A stretch of 64,000 bases of DNA from Chitinophaga barathri. Lineage in GTDB: Bacteria > Bacteroidota > Bacteroidia > Chitinophagales > Chitinophagaceae. Under the pieces are notes generated by a model. That model worked only from the letters and a program-made list of their open reading frames with translations, was not told where the DNA came from and searched no databases. The stretch covers positions 186,001 to 250,000 of the forward strand of contig NZ_RMBX01000015.1 of NCBI RefSeq assembly GCF_003807585.1. The letters run 5' to 3'. Shown here piece after piece: positions 17,824-26,277 of the stretch; positions within the stretch are counted from its first letter, which is position 1; the number at the start of each line of letters is the position of its first letter. The translations under genes and the position numbers were made by a program.

Positions 17824-19539
17824 ATGAATACAGAACTCTTAGGCGTCATAGCCTCCTATGCGCTGACATTGATCATAGCCATCTTTCTTGGCCGGTACAT
17901 CGCCAAAACATTTGCCGGCGAAAAGACCTGGATGGACTTCCTGGCGCCGCTCGAAAGATTTATTTACAAGATCTGCGGCATCAATCCCAAAGAGGAAATG
18001 AACTGGAAACAGCACCTCAAGGCATTGCTTACCATCAACATGCTCTGGTTTGTATATGCCTTCTTCCTGTTGATTTTCCAGGATAAACTTCCCCTCAACC
18101 CGGATGGCAACCCGGGCCAGACGCCGGACCTGGCGTTTAATACGGCCATCAGTTTCCTTGTGAACTGTAACCTTCAGCACTACTCCGGCGAATCCGGCCT
18201 TACTTATTTCACCCAGCTGTTCGTGATCACCTTCCTGCAATTCGTAAGCGCAGCTACCGGTATCGCGGCACTGATCGTCGTGTTTAAAGCCTTCAGGGAC
18301 AAAACCACTACCAAGCTGGGCAACTTCTGGGACTTCCTGGTAAAAACCAATACCCGCATCCTTCTCCCGATCTGCGTGGTGATTGCGCTGATACTGGCAT
18401 TTAACGGTACACCCGCCAGCTACGCCGGTAAAGATACCATCGTAACCATGCAGGGCGACACCGTAGGCGTATCCCGCGGCCCCGCAGCCGGCATGATCGC
18501 CATCAAACACCTGGGTACTAACGGTGGCGGCTGGTTTGGAGCCAACTCCATCCACCCGCTGGAAAACCCGAACTACCTCACCAATATGACGGAAGTTATT
18601 TCACAGGTGATCATCCCCATCGCCATGATATTTGCTTTTGGCATATTCATCAGGCGCCGCAAATTCGCCAATATCATATTCGGCGTAATGACATTGGGCA
18701 TGCTGATCCTGCTGATCCCTTCCATTATACAGGAGACAGGCGGCAACCCCGCTATCGCCAAAATGGGCGTTTCGCAACTGACCGGGGCCATGGAGGGCAA
18801 GGAGGTCCGGTTCGGGCCTACGGCCACTGCATACTGGAGTACCGTCACGACGATCATCTCCACCGGTTCGGTAAACGGCTTCCACGACAGTACCATGCCG
18901 CTCACCGGTATGATGCAGCTGGTAGCCATGATGACGAACTCCTTCTACGGCGGCTGTGGTGTGGGGATACTCAACTATTTCATCTTTATCATCATCGCGG
19001 TATTTATTTCAGGGCTGATGGTAGGGCGGACGCCTGAGTTCATGGGCCATAAGGTAGAAGCGAGAGAGGTGAAGATAGCGGCGCTGGTCGCATTGCTCCA
19101 TCCTTTCCTGATACTGGCGGGCACCGCGCTTTCATCTTTCGCAATAGCACACGGCTGGGGCGCCAATTGGGCGGTACAACCGGGCAACTGGCTGAACAAC
19201 CCCGGGTATCACGGTTTCTCCGAGATGTTATACGAATACACTTCTTCAGCGGCGAACAATGGTTCCGGCTTTGAAGGGCTGGGGGATAACAATATTTTCT
19301 GGAACGTATCCACTGGTTTTGTGCTGATCCTGTCCCGTTACCTGCCGATCATCGGACCGGTAGCTATCGCGGGCCTGCTGGCGCAGAAGAAATATGTACC
19401 CGAATCTGCCGGTACGCTGAAGACGGATACAGCCACCTTCGGTATCATGACCTTTGCCGTGATCGTGATCATTGCCGCGCTGGCATTTTTCCCTTCACTG
19501 GCCCTGGGGCCTATTGCGGAATATTTCTCCCTGTATTAA
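17824..19539 (+). CDS. kdpA: Potassium-transporting ATPase subunit KdpA
   Basis: A 571-residue inner-membrane K+-channel-like subunit, close to the E. coli length of 557. It has about ten membrane helices and selectivity-filter-like loops (FLVNCNLQHYSGESGLTYF; GTNGGGWFGANSIHPLENP; NNGSGFEGLGDNN), the motifs that line the K+ path in the KdpA/TrkH superfamily. It binds K+ from the periplasm and passes it to KdpB. First large gene of the kdpFABC block. Confidence 0.97.
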   Translation: MNTELLGVIASYALTLIIAIFLGRYIAKTFAGEKTWMDFLAPLERFIYKICGINPKEEMNWKQHLKALLTINMLWFVYAFFLLIFQDKLPLNPDGNPGQTPDLAFNTAISFLVNCNLQHYSGESGLTYFTQLFVITFLQFVSAATGIAALIVVFKAFRDKTTTKLGNFWDFLVKTNTRILLPICVVIALILAFNGTPASYAGKDTIVTMQGDTVGVSRGPAAGMIAIKHLGTNGGGWFGANSIHPLENPNYLTNMTEVISQVIIPIAMIFAFGIFIRRRKFANIIFGVMTLGMLILLIPSIIQETGGNPAIAKMGVSQLTGAMEGKEVRFGPTATAYWSTVTTIISTGSVNGFHDSTMPLTGMMQLVAMMTNSFYGGCGVGILNYFIFIIIAVFISGLMVGRTPEFMGHKVEAREVKIAALVALLHPFLILAGTALSSFAIAHGWGANWAVQPGNWLNNPGYHGFSEMLYEYTSSAANNGSGFEGLGDNNIFWNVSTGFVLILSRYLPIIGPVAIAGLLAQKKYVPESAGTLKTDTATFGIMTFAVIVIIAALAFFPSLALGPIAEYFSLY

Positions 19540-19552
19540 TGAAAAATGCTGA

Positions 19553-21607
19553 ATGATCATGAAAACAAAAGATAATACACTGTTCCCGGCGGATCTCGTA
19601 AAGGAAAGCCTGAAACAATCCTTCGTAAAACTGAACCCACGGGTATTGATTAAAAACCCGGTGATGTTCACCGTAGAGCTGGGCACCATCGTGATGCTGA
19701 TCGTTACGCTCCGGACCTTATTCACCGGAGACGTATCACAGGGCAGCTTCGGTTACAACCTCACTATTTTTATCGTGCTGCTGCTCACCGTGCTGTTCGG
19801 CAACTTTGCAGAAGCTATTGCGGAAGCGCGCGGTAAAGCGCAGGCGGAAAGCCTTCGTAAAACAAGGGAAGAAACCCCGGCCAAAAAGATACTGGCCGTA
19901 GGCGAGATCTTCACCGATGAAATAAAAGTAGTATCCTCCTCCCTGCTCAAAAAAGGAGACCTGTTCGTCTGCGAACCGGGCGACATCATCCCCGCAGACG
20001 GTGAGATCGTGAAAGGTCTTGCCAGTATAGACGAATCGGCCATCACCGGCGAAAGCGCCCCTGTGATCCGCGAAGCGGGCGGGGACAAAAGCAGCGTGGT
20101 GGGCGGTACCAAAGTACTCAGCGACCGCATCGTGGTAAGGGTGACCACCGAAGCCGGGGAATCTTTCCTGGACAAAATGATCGCGCTGGTAGAAGGCGCC
20201 ACCCGCCAGAAAACACCGAACGAGATCGCGCTCACTATCCTGCTGGCCAGCTTCACCCTGGTGTTCATCATCGTGTGCGTGACGCTGAAACCTTTCGCGG
20301 ATTATGCGAACACACCTATCACCATCGCGGCGTTCATATCGCTCTTCGTATGTCTCATTCCCACCACCATCGGCGGCCTTTTATCCGCCATCGGTATTGC
20401 GGGCATGGACCGTGCGTTGCGCGCCAATGTGATCACCAAATCCGGTAAAGCCGTAGAAACCGCCGGTGACCTGGACGTGTTGCTGCTGGATAAAACCGGT
20501 ACCATCACGATCGGTAACCGTAAAGCCACCAACTTTTATCCTGCAAACGGGTACTCCAATGAAGAATTCATCCGCATCAGCGCCCTCAGTTCCCTGGCGG
20601 ACGATACCCCGGAAGGTAAATCCATCGTAGAGCTGGCCGGTAAAGAGATCGTGAGCCGCCTCTCGCTGGACGGCGCCACCATGGTGAAATTCACCGCGGA
20701 AACCCGCAGCAGCGGCATCAACCTGACCGATGGCACACGCATCCGCAAGGGCGCATACGATGCCATCCGCAACCTTGCCCAGCACGAAGGCCAGCCCTTC
20801 CCCGCCGAAACGCACCAGATGGTGAAACAGATCTCCGGCAATGGCGGTACCCCGCTGGTAGTAGCCGTGAACAGCAAGATCATGGGCGTGATAGAACTGC
20901 AGGACATCATCAAACCCGGTATCCAGGAACGTTTTGAACGCCTGCGCAAAATGGGTGTGAAAACCGTGATGGTAACTGGGGACAACCCGCTCACCGCCAA
21001 ATACATTGCTGAAAAAGCCGGTGTGGATGATTTTATCGCCGAGGCAAAACCGGAGGATAAAATGAACTACATCAAAAAAGAACAGCATGAAGGCCGCCTG
21101 GTAGCCATGATGGGTGACGGTACAAACGACGCGCCCGCCCTCGCGCAGGCCGATGTGGGAGTAGCTATGAACAGCGGTACCCAGGCTGCGAAAGAAGCCG
21201 GGAACATGGTGGACCTGGACAACGACCCCACCAAACTCATCGAGATCGTGGAGATCGGTAAACAGCTGCTGATGACGCGCGGTACACTCACCACCTTCTC
21301 CATAGCGAACGACGTGGCTAAATATTTTGCGATCGTGCCGGCCCTCTTCATCCTGTCTATCCCCGCTTTGCAGGGCATCAACATCATGAAGCTGCACAGC
21401 CCTGAAACGGCTATCCTCAGCGCGGTGATCTTCAACGCCCTCATCATCCCGCTGCTGATACCGCTGGCCCTGAGAGGGGTAGCGTACAAACCGATAGGCG
21501 CCAGTGCCTTGCTTCGCCGGAACCTGCTGATCTACGGCCTCGGCGGTGTGATCGTGCCTTTCATCGGTATCAAACTGATAGACCTGGTGGTTGCTTTATT
21601 CTTTTAA
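19553..21607 (+). CDS. kdpB: Potassium-transporting ATPase ATP-binding subunit KdpB
   Basis: A 684-residue P-type ATPase. The phosphorylated Asp lies in LLLDKTGTITIGNR. The actuator TGES motif is in ESAITGESAPVI, followed by the hinge MVTGDNPLTAKYIAEKAGVDDFIAEAKPEDK and MMGDGTNDAPALAQADVGVAM. Seven membrane helices flank the cytoplasmic domains. ATG codons at 19553 and 19559 are both possible starts. The gene lies 13 bases after kdpA. Confidence 0.97.
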   Translation: MIMKTKDNTLFPADLVKESLKQSFVKLNPRVLIKNPVMFTVELGTIVMLIVTLRTLFTGDVSQGSFGYNLTIFIVLLLTVLFGNFAEAIAEARGKAQAESLRKTREETPAKKILAVGEIFTDEIKVVSSSLLKKGDLFVCEPGDIIPADGEIVKGLASIDESAITGESAPVIREAGGDKSSVVGGTKVLSDRIVVRVTTEAGESFLDKMIALVEGATRQKTPNEIALTILLASFTLVFIIVCVTLKPFADYANTPITIAAFISLFVCLIPTTIGGLLSAIGIAGMDRALRANVITKSGKAVETAGDLDVLLLDKTGTITIGNRKATNFYPANGYSNEEFIRISALSSLADDTPEGKSIVELAGKEIVSRLSLDGATMVKFTAETRSSGINLTDGTRIRKGAYDAIRNLAQHEGQPFPAETHQMVKQISGNGGTPLVVAVNSKIMGVIELQDIIKPGIQERFERLRKMGVKTVMVTGDNPLTAKYIAEKAGVDDFIAEAKPEDKMNYIKKEQHEGRLVAMMGDGTNDAPALAQADVGVAMNSGTQAAKEAGNMVDLDNDPTKLIEIVEIGKQLLMTRGTLTTFSIANDVAKYFAIVPALFILSIPALQGINIMKLHSPETAILSAVIFNALIIPLLIPLALRGVAYKPIGASALLRRNLLIYGLGGVIVPFIGIKLIDLVVALFF

Positions 21608-21619
21608 TCTGAACTGAAC

Positions 21620-22180
21620 ATGAAAAAATATTTCTTTCCCGCATTAAAACTGACCGCTGTACTGATAGTGCTCACCGCGGGTATATATCCCCTGCTGATC
21701 GCAGGCGTCTCAAAACTGGCCCCCGGCAAAGGGGACGGCGTGACGGTAGAAAATAAAGGCCGCGTGGTGGGTTATGCCAACGTGGGCCAGAATTTCACCG
21801 ACGACAAATATTTCCAGGGCCGCCCTTCGGCCGTTGGTTATAACGCTGCCGGTTCCGGCGGTTCCAACAAAGGCCCGTCCAACGAAGATTATCTGAAAGT
21901 AGTGCAGGAAAGGATAGACACCTTCCTGGCACATAACCCCGGAGTGAAGAAGGAAAACATTCCTGCGGAACTTGTAACAGCATCAGGTAGCGGGCTGGAT
22001 CCCCATCTGTCTCCAGCTGCTGCCCTGTTGCAGGTTCCCAGGATTGCCAAACTCCGCAATCTGCCCGAAAGCAAACTGAACGACCTGGTGAAGGCGCATA
22101 CGGACGGCCCGCTGCTGGGCATGTTCGGCCCTTCCAAAGTGAACGTTCTGAAACTGAATATTGCGCTAGACAATCTGTAA
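21620..22180 (+). CDS. kdpC: Potassium-transporting ATPase subunit KdpC
   Basis: A 186-residue subunit with one N-terminal membrane helix (LKLTAVLIVLTAGIYPLLIAGVSKL) and a periplasmic domain. Family motifs are FQGRPSAVGYNAAGSGGSN, SGSGLDPHLSPAAALLQVPRIA and GPSKVNVLKLNIAL. KdpC is thought to raise the apparent affinity for ATP or K+ in the complex. It starts 12 bases after kdpB. Confidence 0.96.
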   Translation: MKKYFFPALKLTAVLIVLTAGIYPLLIAGVSKLAPGKGDGVTVENKGRVVGYANVGQNFTDDKYFQGRPSAVGYNAAGSGGSNKGPSNEDYLKVVQERIDTFLAHNPGVKKENIPAELVTASGSGLDPHLSPAAALLQVPRIAKLRNLPESKLNDLVKAHTDGPLLGMFGPSKVNVLKLNIALDNL

Positions 22181-22203
22181 TAGTTCACACACAGCCCCTA
22201 CCT

Positions 22204-22314
22204 ATGAAAGGCCCCAGAAAAAAGTACATGCCACGCTTCACCAGGATAGAACACGATCCTGGAAAGCGTGAGCAGTACAAACCAATTAAAAAAGCTTATA
22301 AACACCATCTATAA
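22204..22314 (+). CDS. Possible 36-residue basic protein between kdpC and porin
   Basis: An ORF starting MKGPRKKYMPRFTRIEHD and ending KKAYKHHL. It is very basic, has no hydrophobic segment, and begins 23 bases after the kdpC stop. Its stop lies 2 bases before the porin ATG, so it fits neatly into the operon. No family is recognised. It could be a real small protein or a chance ORF in a leader; comparison of related kdp loci would decide. Confidence 0.4.
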   Translation: MKGPRKKYMPRFTRIEHDPGKREQYKPIKKAYKHHL

Positions 22315-22316
22315 AA

Positions 22317-23393
22317 ATGAAGAAAACACTGATGATCGCCGCTGGTTCCATCCTTTGCATGAGTGCAATGGCGCAGGACCAGCCTGAGAAAACCGAACCG
22401 AAGCTGACTTTTTCCGGTTACGCGGAAGCGTATTATTCTTTCGACTTCAATGAGCCGGAGAACCATACCAAACCTGGTTTTTTGTACAACCACAACCGCC
22501 ACAATGAACTGAACATCAACCTGGCATTCCTGAAAGCGAATTATAGCAGTGACCGTGTAAGGGCAAATGTGGCCCTTATGGCGGGCACCTACGCTCAGTA
22601 CAACATGGCGGCTGAACAGGAACTGACGAAATACATCTACGAAGCAAACGTGGGCGTAAGGATCGGCAAAAACGTATGGGTGGACGCGGGTATCATGCCT
22701 TCGCACATCGGCTTCGAAAGCGCCATTTCCAAAGACTGCTACACCCTTACCCGCAGCATCATGGCTGAAAACACGCCTTACTATGAGGCCGGTGCAAAAG
22801 TAACCTGGACGCCGAATGAAAAATGGACCGTTTCCGCCATGTACCTGAACGGCTGGCAGCGCATCAAACGCCCGGACGCGAACCAGACACCTGCTTTCGG
22901 CACACAGCTGACCTTTAAGCCCAGCAGCAGGGTAACCCTGAACTGGAGCACGTTCATCGGCAACGACAAGCCCGATTCCGTACGCCAGATGCGTTACTTC
23001 AACGATGTTTACGGTATCTTTAACATCACGGATAAATTCAGTCTCATAGCCGGCTGCGATTATGGCATTGAACAGAAACAGAAAGGTGAAAGCGACATGA
23101 ACAGCTGGTACAGCCCGATGGCCATCGCCCGCTACGCCTTCACAGACAAAGTGGCCATGGCGGCAAGGTATGAGTATTATAACGATGAACAGGGTGTAAT
23201 AATCGCCACGGGAACGCCGAACGGTTTTAAGACCAGCGGTTATTCCCTGAACCTGGATATTGCTCCCGTGAGCAATGTGCTGTTCCGCGTGGAAGGGAAA
23301 TTATATAACAGTAAAGACGACATCTTTACCAAAAACCTGGAACCAAAGAACACGAACGTGGCTATCACCACATCCCTGGCAGTTTCATTTTAA
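22317..23393 (+). CDS. Outer-membrane beta-barrel porin (BBP2/OmpL-like) of the kdp operon
   Basis: A 358-residue protein with an N-terminal signal peptide (MKKTLMIAAGSILCMSAMA, cleavage before QDQ). Alternating amphipathic strands continue to a C-terminal strand ending in aromatic Phe (TTSLAVSF), as in outer-membrane barrels. The motif FSGYAEAYYSFDFNEPENH is typical of the beta-barrel porin-2 family in Bacteroidota. Its place between kdpC and kdpD suggests it lets K+ or other solutes cross the outer membrane for the Kdp pump (inference from context). Confidence 0.85.
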   Translation: MKKTLMIAAGSILCMSAMAQDQPEKTEPKLTFSGYAEAYYSFDFNEPENHTKPGFLYNHNRHNELNINLAFLKANYSSDRVRANVALMAGTYAQYNMAAEQELTKYIYEANVGVRIGKNVWVDAGIMPSHIGFESAISKDCYTLTRSIMAENTPYYEAGAKVTWTPNEKWTVSAMYLNGWQRIKRPDANQTPAFGTQLTFKPSSRVTLNWSTFIGNDKPDSVRQMRYFNDVYGIFNITDKFSLIAGCDYGIEQKQKGESDMNSWYSPMAIARYAFTDKVAMAARYEYYNDEQGVIIATGTPNGFKTSGYSLNLDIAPVSNVLFRVEGKLYNSKDDIFTKNLEPKNTNVAITTSLAVSF

Positions 23394-23418
23394 ATCCTTA
23401 GCAAAATCCCATCTTAAC

Positions 23419-23447
23419 AGCGGAGCCTTGTGTACAAGAGCTCCGCT
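23419..23447 (+). promoter_or_regulatory. Intercistronic hairpin between porin and kdpD
   Basis: AGCGGAGC pairs with GCTCCGCT, and the loop itself contains the palindrome CTTGTGTACAAG. There is no T-run, so it is not a typical terminator. It may stabilise or process the mRNA or lower expression of the downstream kinase genes. Confidence 0.5.
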
Positions 23448-23470
23448 GAGGTGGTTTAACAGACCGGCAC

Positions 23471-24577
23471 ATGATGCAACGTTTTTTACATCTGGCCAAT
23501 AAGGCCGGGCGCGGGGAATTCAAGATCTACATTGGCATGAGCGCGGGTGTGGGAAAGAGTTTCCGCATGTTACAGGAAGCGCATTCCATGCTGCGCAAAG
23601 GCATCAATGTGCAGATCGGGTATATCGAGACGCATGGCCGGAAAGAAACCGAGGCCCTGATGGAAGGGCTGCCCGTGATACCCCGCCGGCAGGTATTCTA
23701 CAAAGGCAAGATGCTGGACGAAATGGACCTGAACGCCATCCTGCTGCTGGCGCCGGAATGGGTGATCGTGGACGAGCTGGCCCATTCCAACATCCCCGGC
23801 TCCAAGAACGAAAAACGCTGGCAGGACGTGATGGACCTGCTGAACGCCGGCATCAACGTGATCTCCGCCGTGAACATCCAGCACATGGAAAGCATCAACC
23901 ACCAGGTGAAAGCCATCACCGGCGTGGAAGTGCAGGAACGCGTGCCGGACAGCATGCTCCAGATCGCGGACGAAGTGGTGAACATAGACCTCACCGCAGA
24001 CGAGCTGATCACCCGCCTGAAAGAAGGCAAAATATACGACCAGAGCAAGGTGGAGAACGCCCTGCGCAACTTTTTCCAGTCGGATAAGATACTCCAGCTG
24101 CGCGAGCTTGCCCTGAAAGAAGTAGCTTCGCAGGTGGAAAGAAAGGTGGAGATTGAAATACCGAGGAACCAGCAGATGCGCCACGAACGTTTCCTGGCCT
24201 GCATTTCCAGCAACGACGAGATCGCGAAAAAGGTGATCCGGAAAACGGCCCGGCTGGCCGCTTACTACCATGGCGAATGGTACGTCCTGTACGTGCAGAC
24301 GCCGAAGGAAAGCGTGGGCCGCATCAAACTGTCGAACCAGCGGCACCTGATCAACAACCTGAAGCTGGCCACGGAACTGGGCGCCGAAGTGTTGAGAGTG
24401 CAGCACACCAACGTTGCCCATGCCATCATCGAAACGGCCCGGGAAAAAGAGATCACCACGGTGAGCATCGGCAAACCGCATATCAGCCTGTTCGGCATCA
24501 TTTTGCGAACAAGTGTATTCAACCAGTTGTTAAAAACGTTATCCTCTCACGAAATCGACCTCGTAATACTGTCATGA
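23471..24577 (+). CDS. kdpD: KdpD cytoplasmic sensor module (N-terminal KdpD + USP domains only)
   Basis: A 368-residue protein that covers only the N-terminal half of E. coli-type KdpD. Residues about 10-215 are the KdpD domain with Walker A GMSAGVGKSFRM and Walker-B-like WVIVDELAHSNIPG. Residues about 235-365 are a universal-stress-protein-like domain. The membrane part and kinase domains are absent; they are replaced by a separate histidine kinase gene that starts inside the stop codon (ATGA overlap at 24574). It is expected to sense cytoplasmic K+ or ATP and control the kinase. Confidence 0.92.
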   Translation: MMQRFLHLANKAGRGEFKIYIGMSAGVGKSFRMLQEAHSMLRKGINVQIGYIETHGRKETEALMEGLPVIPRRQVFYKGKMLDEMDLNAILLLAPEWVIVDELAHSNIPGSKNEKRWQDVMDLLNAGINVISAVNIQHMESINHQVKAITGVEVQERVPDSMLQIADEVVNIDLTADELITRLKEGKIYDQSKVENALRNFFQSDKILQLRELALKEVASQVERKVEIEIPRNQQMRHERFLACISSNDEIAKKVIRKTARLAAYYHGEWYVLYVQTPKESVGRIKLSNQRHLINNLKLATELGAEVLRVQHTNVAHAIIETAREKEITTVSIGKPHISLFGIILRTSVFNQLLKTLSSHEIDLVILS

Positions 24578-26277
24578 CAAGGTTAAGGCTCAAATCAAAG
24601 ATCACCATCGGGGTGCTGTTCCTTTTCATCATGCTGCTGCTGGTGAGCGTCCTCGGATATTATTACATAGACCGGGTGAACCGCGTCTCCCGCGCCATCC
24701 TGGAAGACAACTACGAATCCGTGGAATATACCCGGAACATGCTGCGGGCTATGGATACCTGGGGCCTGGTACCTTTTACTTCAGAACAGGAGTTTGAGGC
24801 CAATCTCAAAAAACAGGAAGTGAATATAACGGAGCCGGGCGAAGGCATCCCTACCCAATCTGTTCGTAAACGATATGAATTGCTCAGGAAAGGTGACAGT
24901 TCACAGATACCCGCTATCAAAAAAGACCTTTACACCGTGATGGAAGTGAACATGAAAGCCATCGTGAACAAAAACGAAGCAGCCATGGACACGGCGGACA
25001 AAGCACTGCTGTACATCGCCATCATCAGCGGCATCTGTTTTTTGCTGGGCATCACGTTCGTGTACAACTTCCCTGGTTATATCGCCAATCCCATCCGCGA
25101 GCTGACGGAAGGCATCCGGGGAATCGCGGAGAAAAAATATGAGCAGCGCCTGTACTTCAAATCCGATGACGAATTCGGGGAGCTGGCCGCCGCGTTTAAT
25201 ACCATGGCGCAAAAGCTGGATGAATACGAGCATAGCAACCTGGCCCGCATCATGTTTGAAAAACAACGGGCGGAAGCAGTGATCAGCAGCCTGAAAGACG
25301 CCACTATCGGGCTGGACAACAGCGGCACCATTCTATTTGCCAATACCGAAGCCTTGCAACTCCTCAATGTTTCAGATAAAGAACTGGTAGGGCAACCCGC
25401 GCCCGAAGCCGCCAAACGCAACGATCTCCTGAAATTCCTGATGGAAAAAGGCCCCGGCGGCCCGGTCAAGATCGTGGTAAACAACCGGGAAAGCTTTTTT
25501 ATGCGCGAAACAGTGGACATCTTCCACGAAAAAGAGAAGATCGGCTATGTGATCATCCTGAAAAACATCACCACGTTCAAGGAGCAGGACCTGGCGAAGT
25601 CGCATTTTATCGCCACTATCTCCCACGAGCTTAAAACCCCGCTGGCCGCTACAGACTTTAGCCTCAAACTGCTGGACGATGAACGCACCGGCCCGCTGGT
25701 AGCAGAACAGAAGGAACTGCTCGAAAGCATCCGTAACGACAACCGGCGGATGATCCGCATGGTGAGCGAACTGCTGGATTTTTCGAGGGTGGAAAGCGGG
25801 AATATACAATTGCAGATACAACCCGTAGAGCCCCAGCAGATCGTACAATACGCGCTGGACACGGTGAGCAAACAAGCCGCCGGCCGCCAGGTAAATGTTC
25901 GTACCACGCTGCCTCCCGATCCTGTGCAGATCAATGCGGATGCGGAAAAGAGCGCCTGGGTGCTGGTGAACCTGCTTACCAACGCCATCCGTTATTCCTC
26001 CCCCGGCTCGGATGTGGAGCTGGACGTACTGTCCACCGGCACGGGCGCGCTGCACTTCAGCGTCCGCGATCATGGCAAAGGCATCGATCCGGCGTTCAGG
26101 AACAAAATATTTGAAAGATTTTTCCAGGTGCCCGATTCCGATGATACAAAAGGAAGCGGGCTGGGGCTGGCCATTGCAAAGGAATTCATCGAAGCACAGG
26201 GCGGCTCCATTGGTGTGGAAAGCGAGCCTGGCAAAGGCAGCCGTTTCTGGTTTGCTTTGCCTTTGTACAAAGCGTAA
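24574..26277 (+). CDS. HAMP-PAS histidine kinase partner of KdpD
   Basis: A 567-residue membrane kinase. TM1 is at about residues 10-32, followed by a periplasmic domain, TM2 at about 145-167 and HAMP (NPIRELTEGIRGIAEKKY). A PAS domain covers about 255-360. HisKA has its His in FIATISHELKTPLAA, and HATPase_c has NLLTNAIRYS, VRDHGKGID, FERFFQVP and GSGLGLAI. The ATG at 24574 overlaps the KdpD stop. The frame is also open upstream within kdpD, but that part is a shadow. Its stop abuts the stop of the convergent hybrid kinase gene, with no terminator between them. The likely target is the NtrC-type regulator at 15606. Confidence 0.9.
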   Translation: MTRLRLKSKITIGVLFLFIMLLLVSVLGYYYIDRVNRVSRAILEDNYESVEYTRNMLRAMDTWGLVPFTSEQEFEANLKKQEVNITEPGEGIPTQSVRKRYELLRKGDSSQIPAIKKDLYTVMEVNMKAIVNKNEAAMDTADKALLYIAIISGICFLLGITFVYNFPGYIANPIRELTEGIRGIAEKKYEQRLYFKSDDEFGELAAAFNTMAQKLDEYEHSNLARIMFEKQRAEAVISSLKDATIGLDNSGTILFANTEALQLLNVSDKELVGQPAPEAAKRNDLLKFLMEKGPGGPVKIVVNNRESFFMRETVDIFHEKEKIGYVIILKNITTFKEQDLAKSHFIATISHELKTPLAATDFSLKLLDDERTGPLVAEQKELLESIRNDNRRMIRMVSELLDFSRVESGNIQLQIQPVEPQQIVQYALDTVSKQAAGRQVNVRTTLPPDPVQINADAEKSAWVLVNLLTNAIRYSSPGSDVELDVLSTGTGALHFSVRDHGKGIDPAFRNKIFERFFQVPDSDDTKGSGLGLAIAKEFIEAQGGSIGVESEPGKGSRFWFALPLYKA

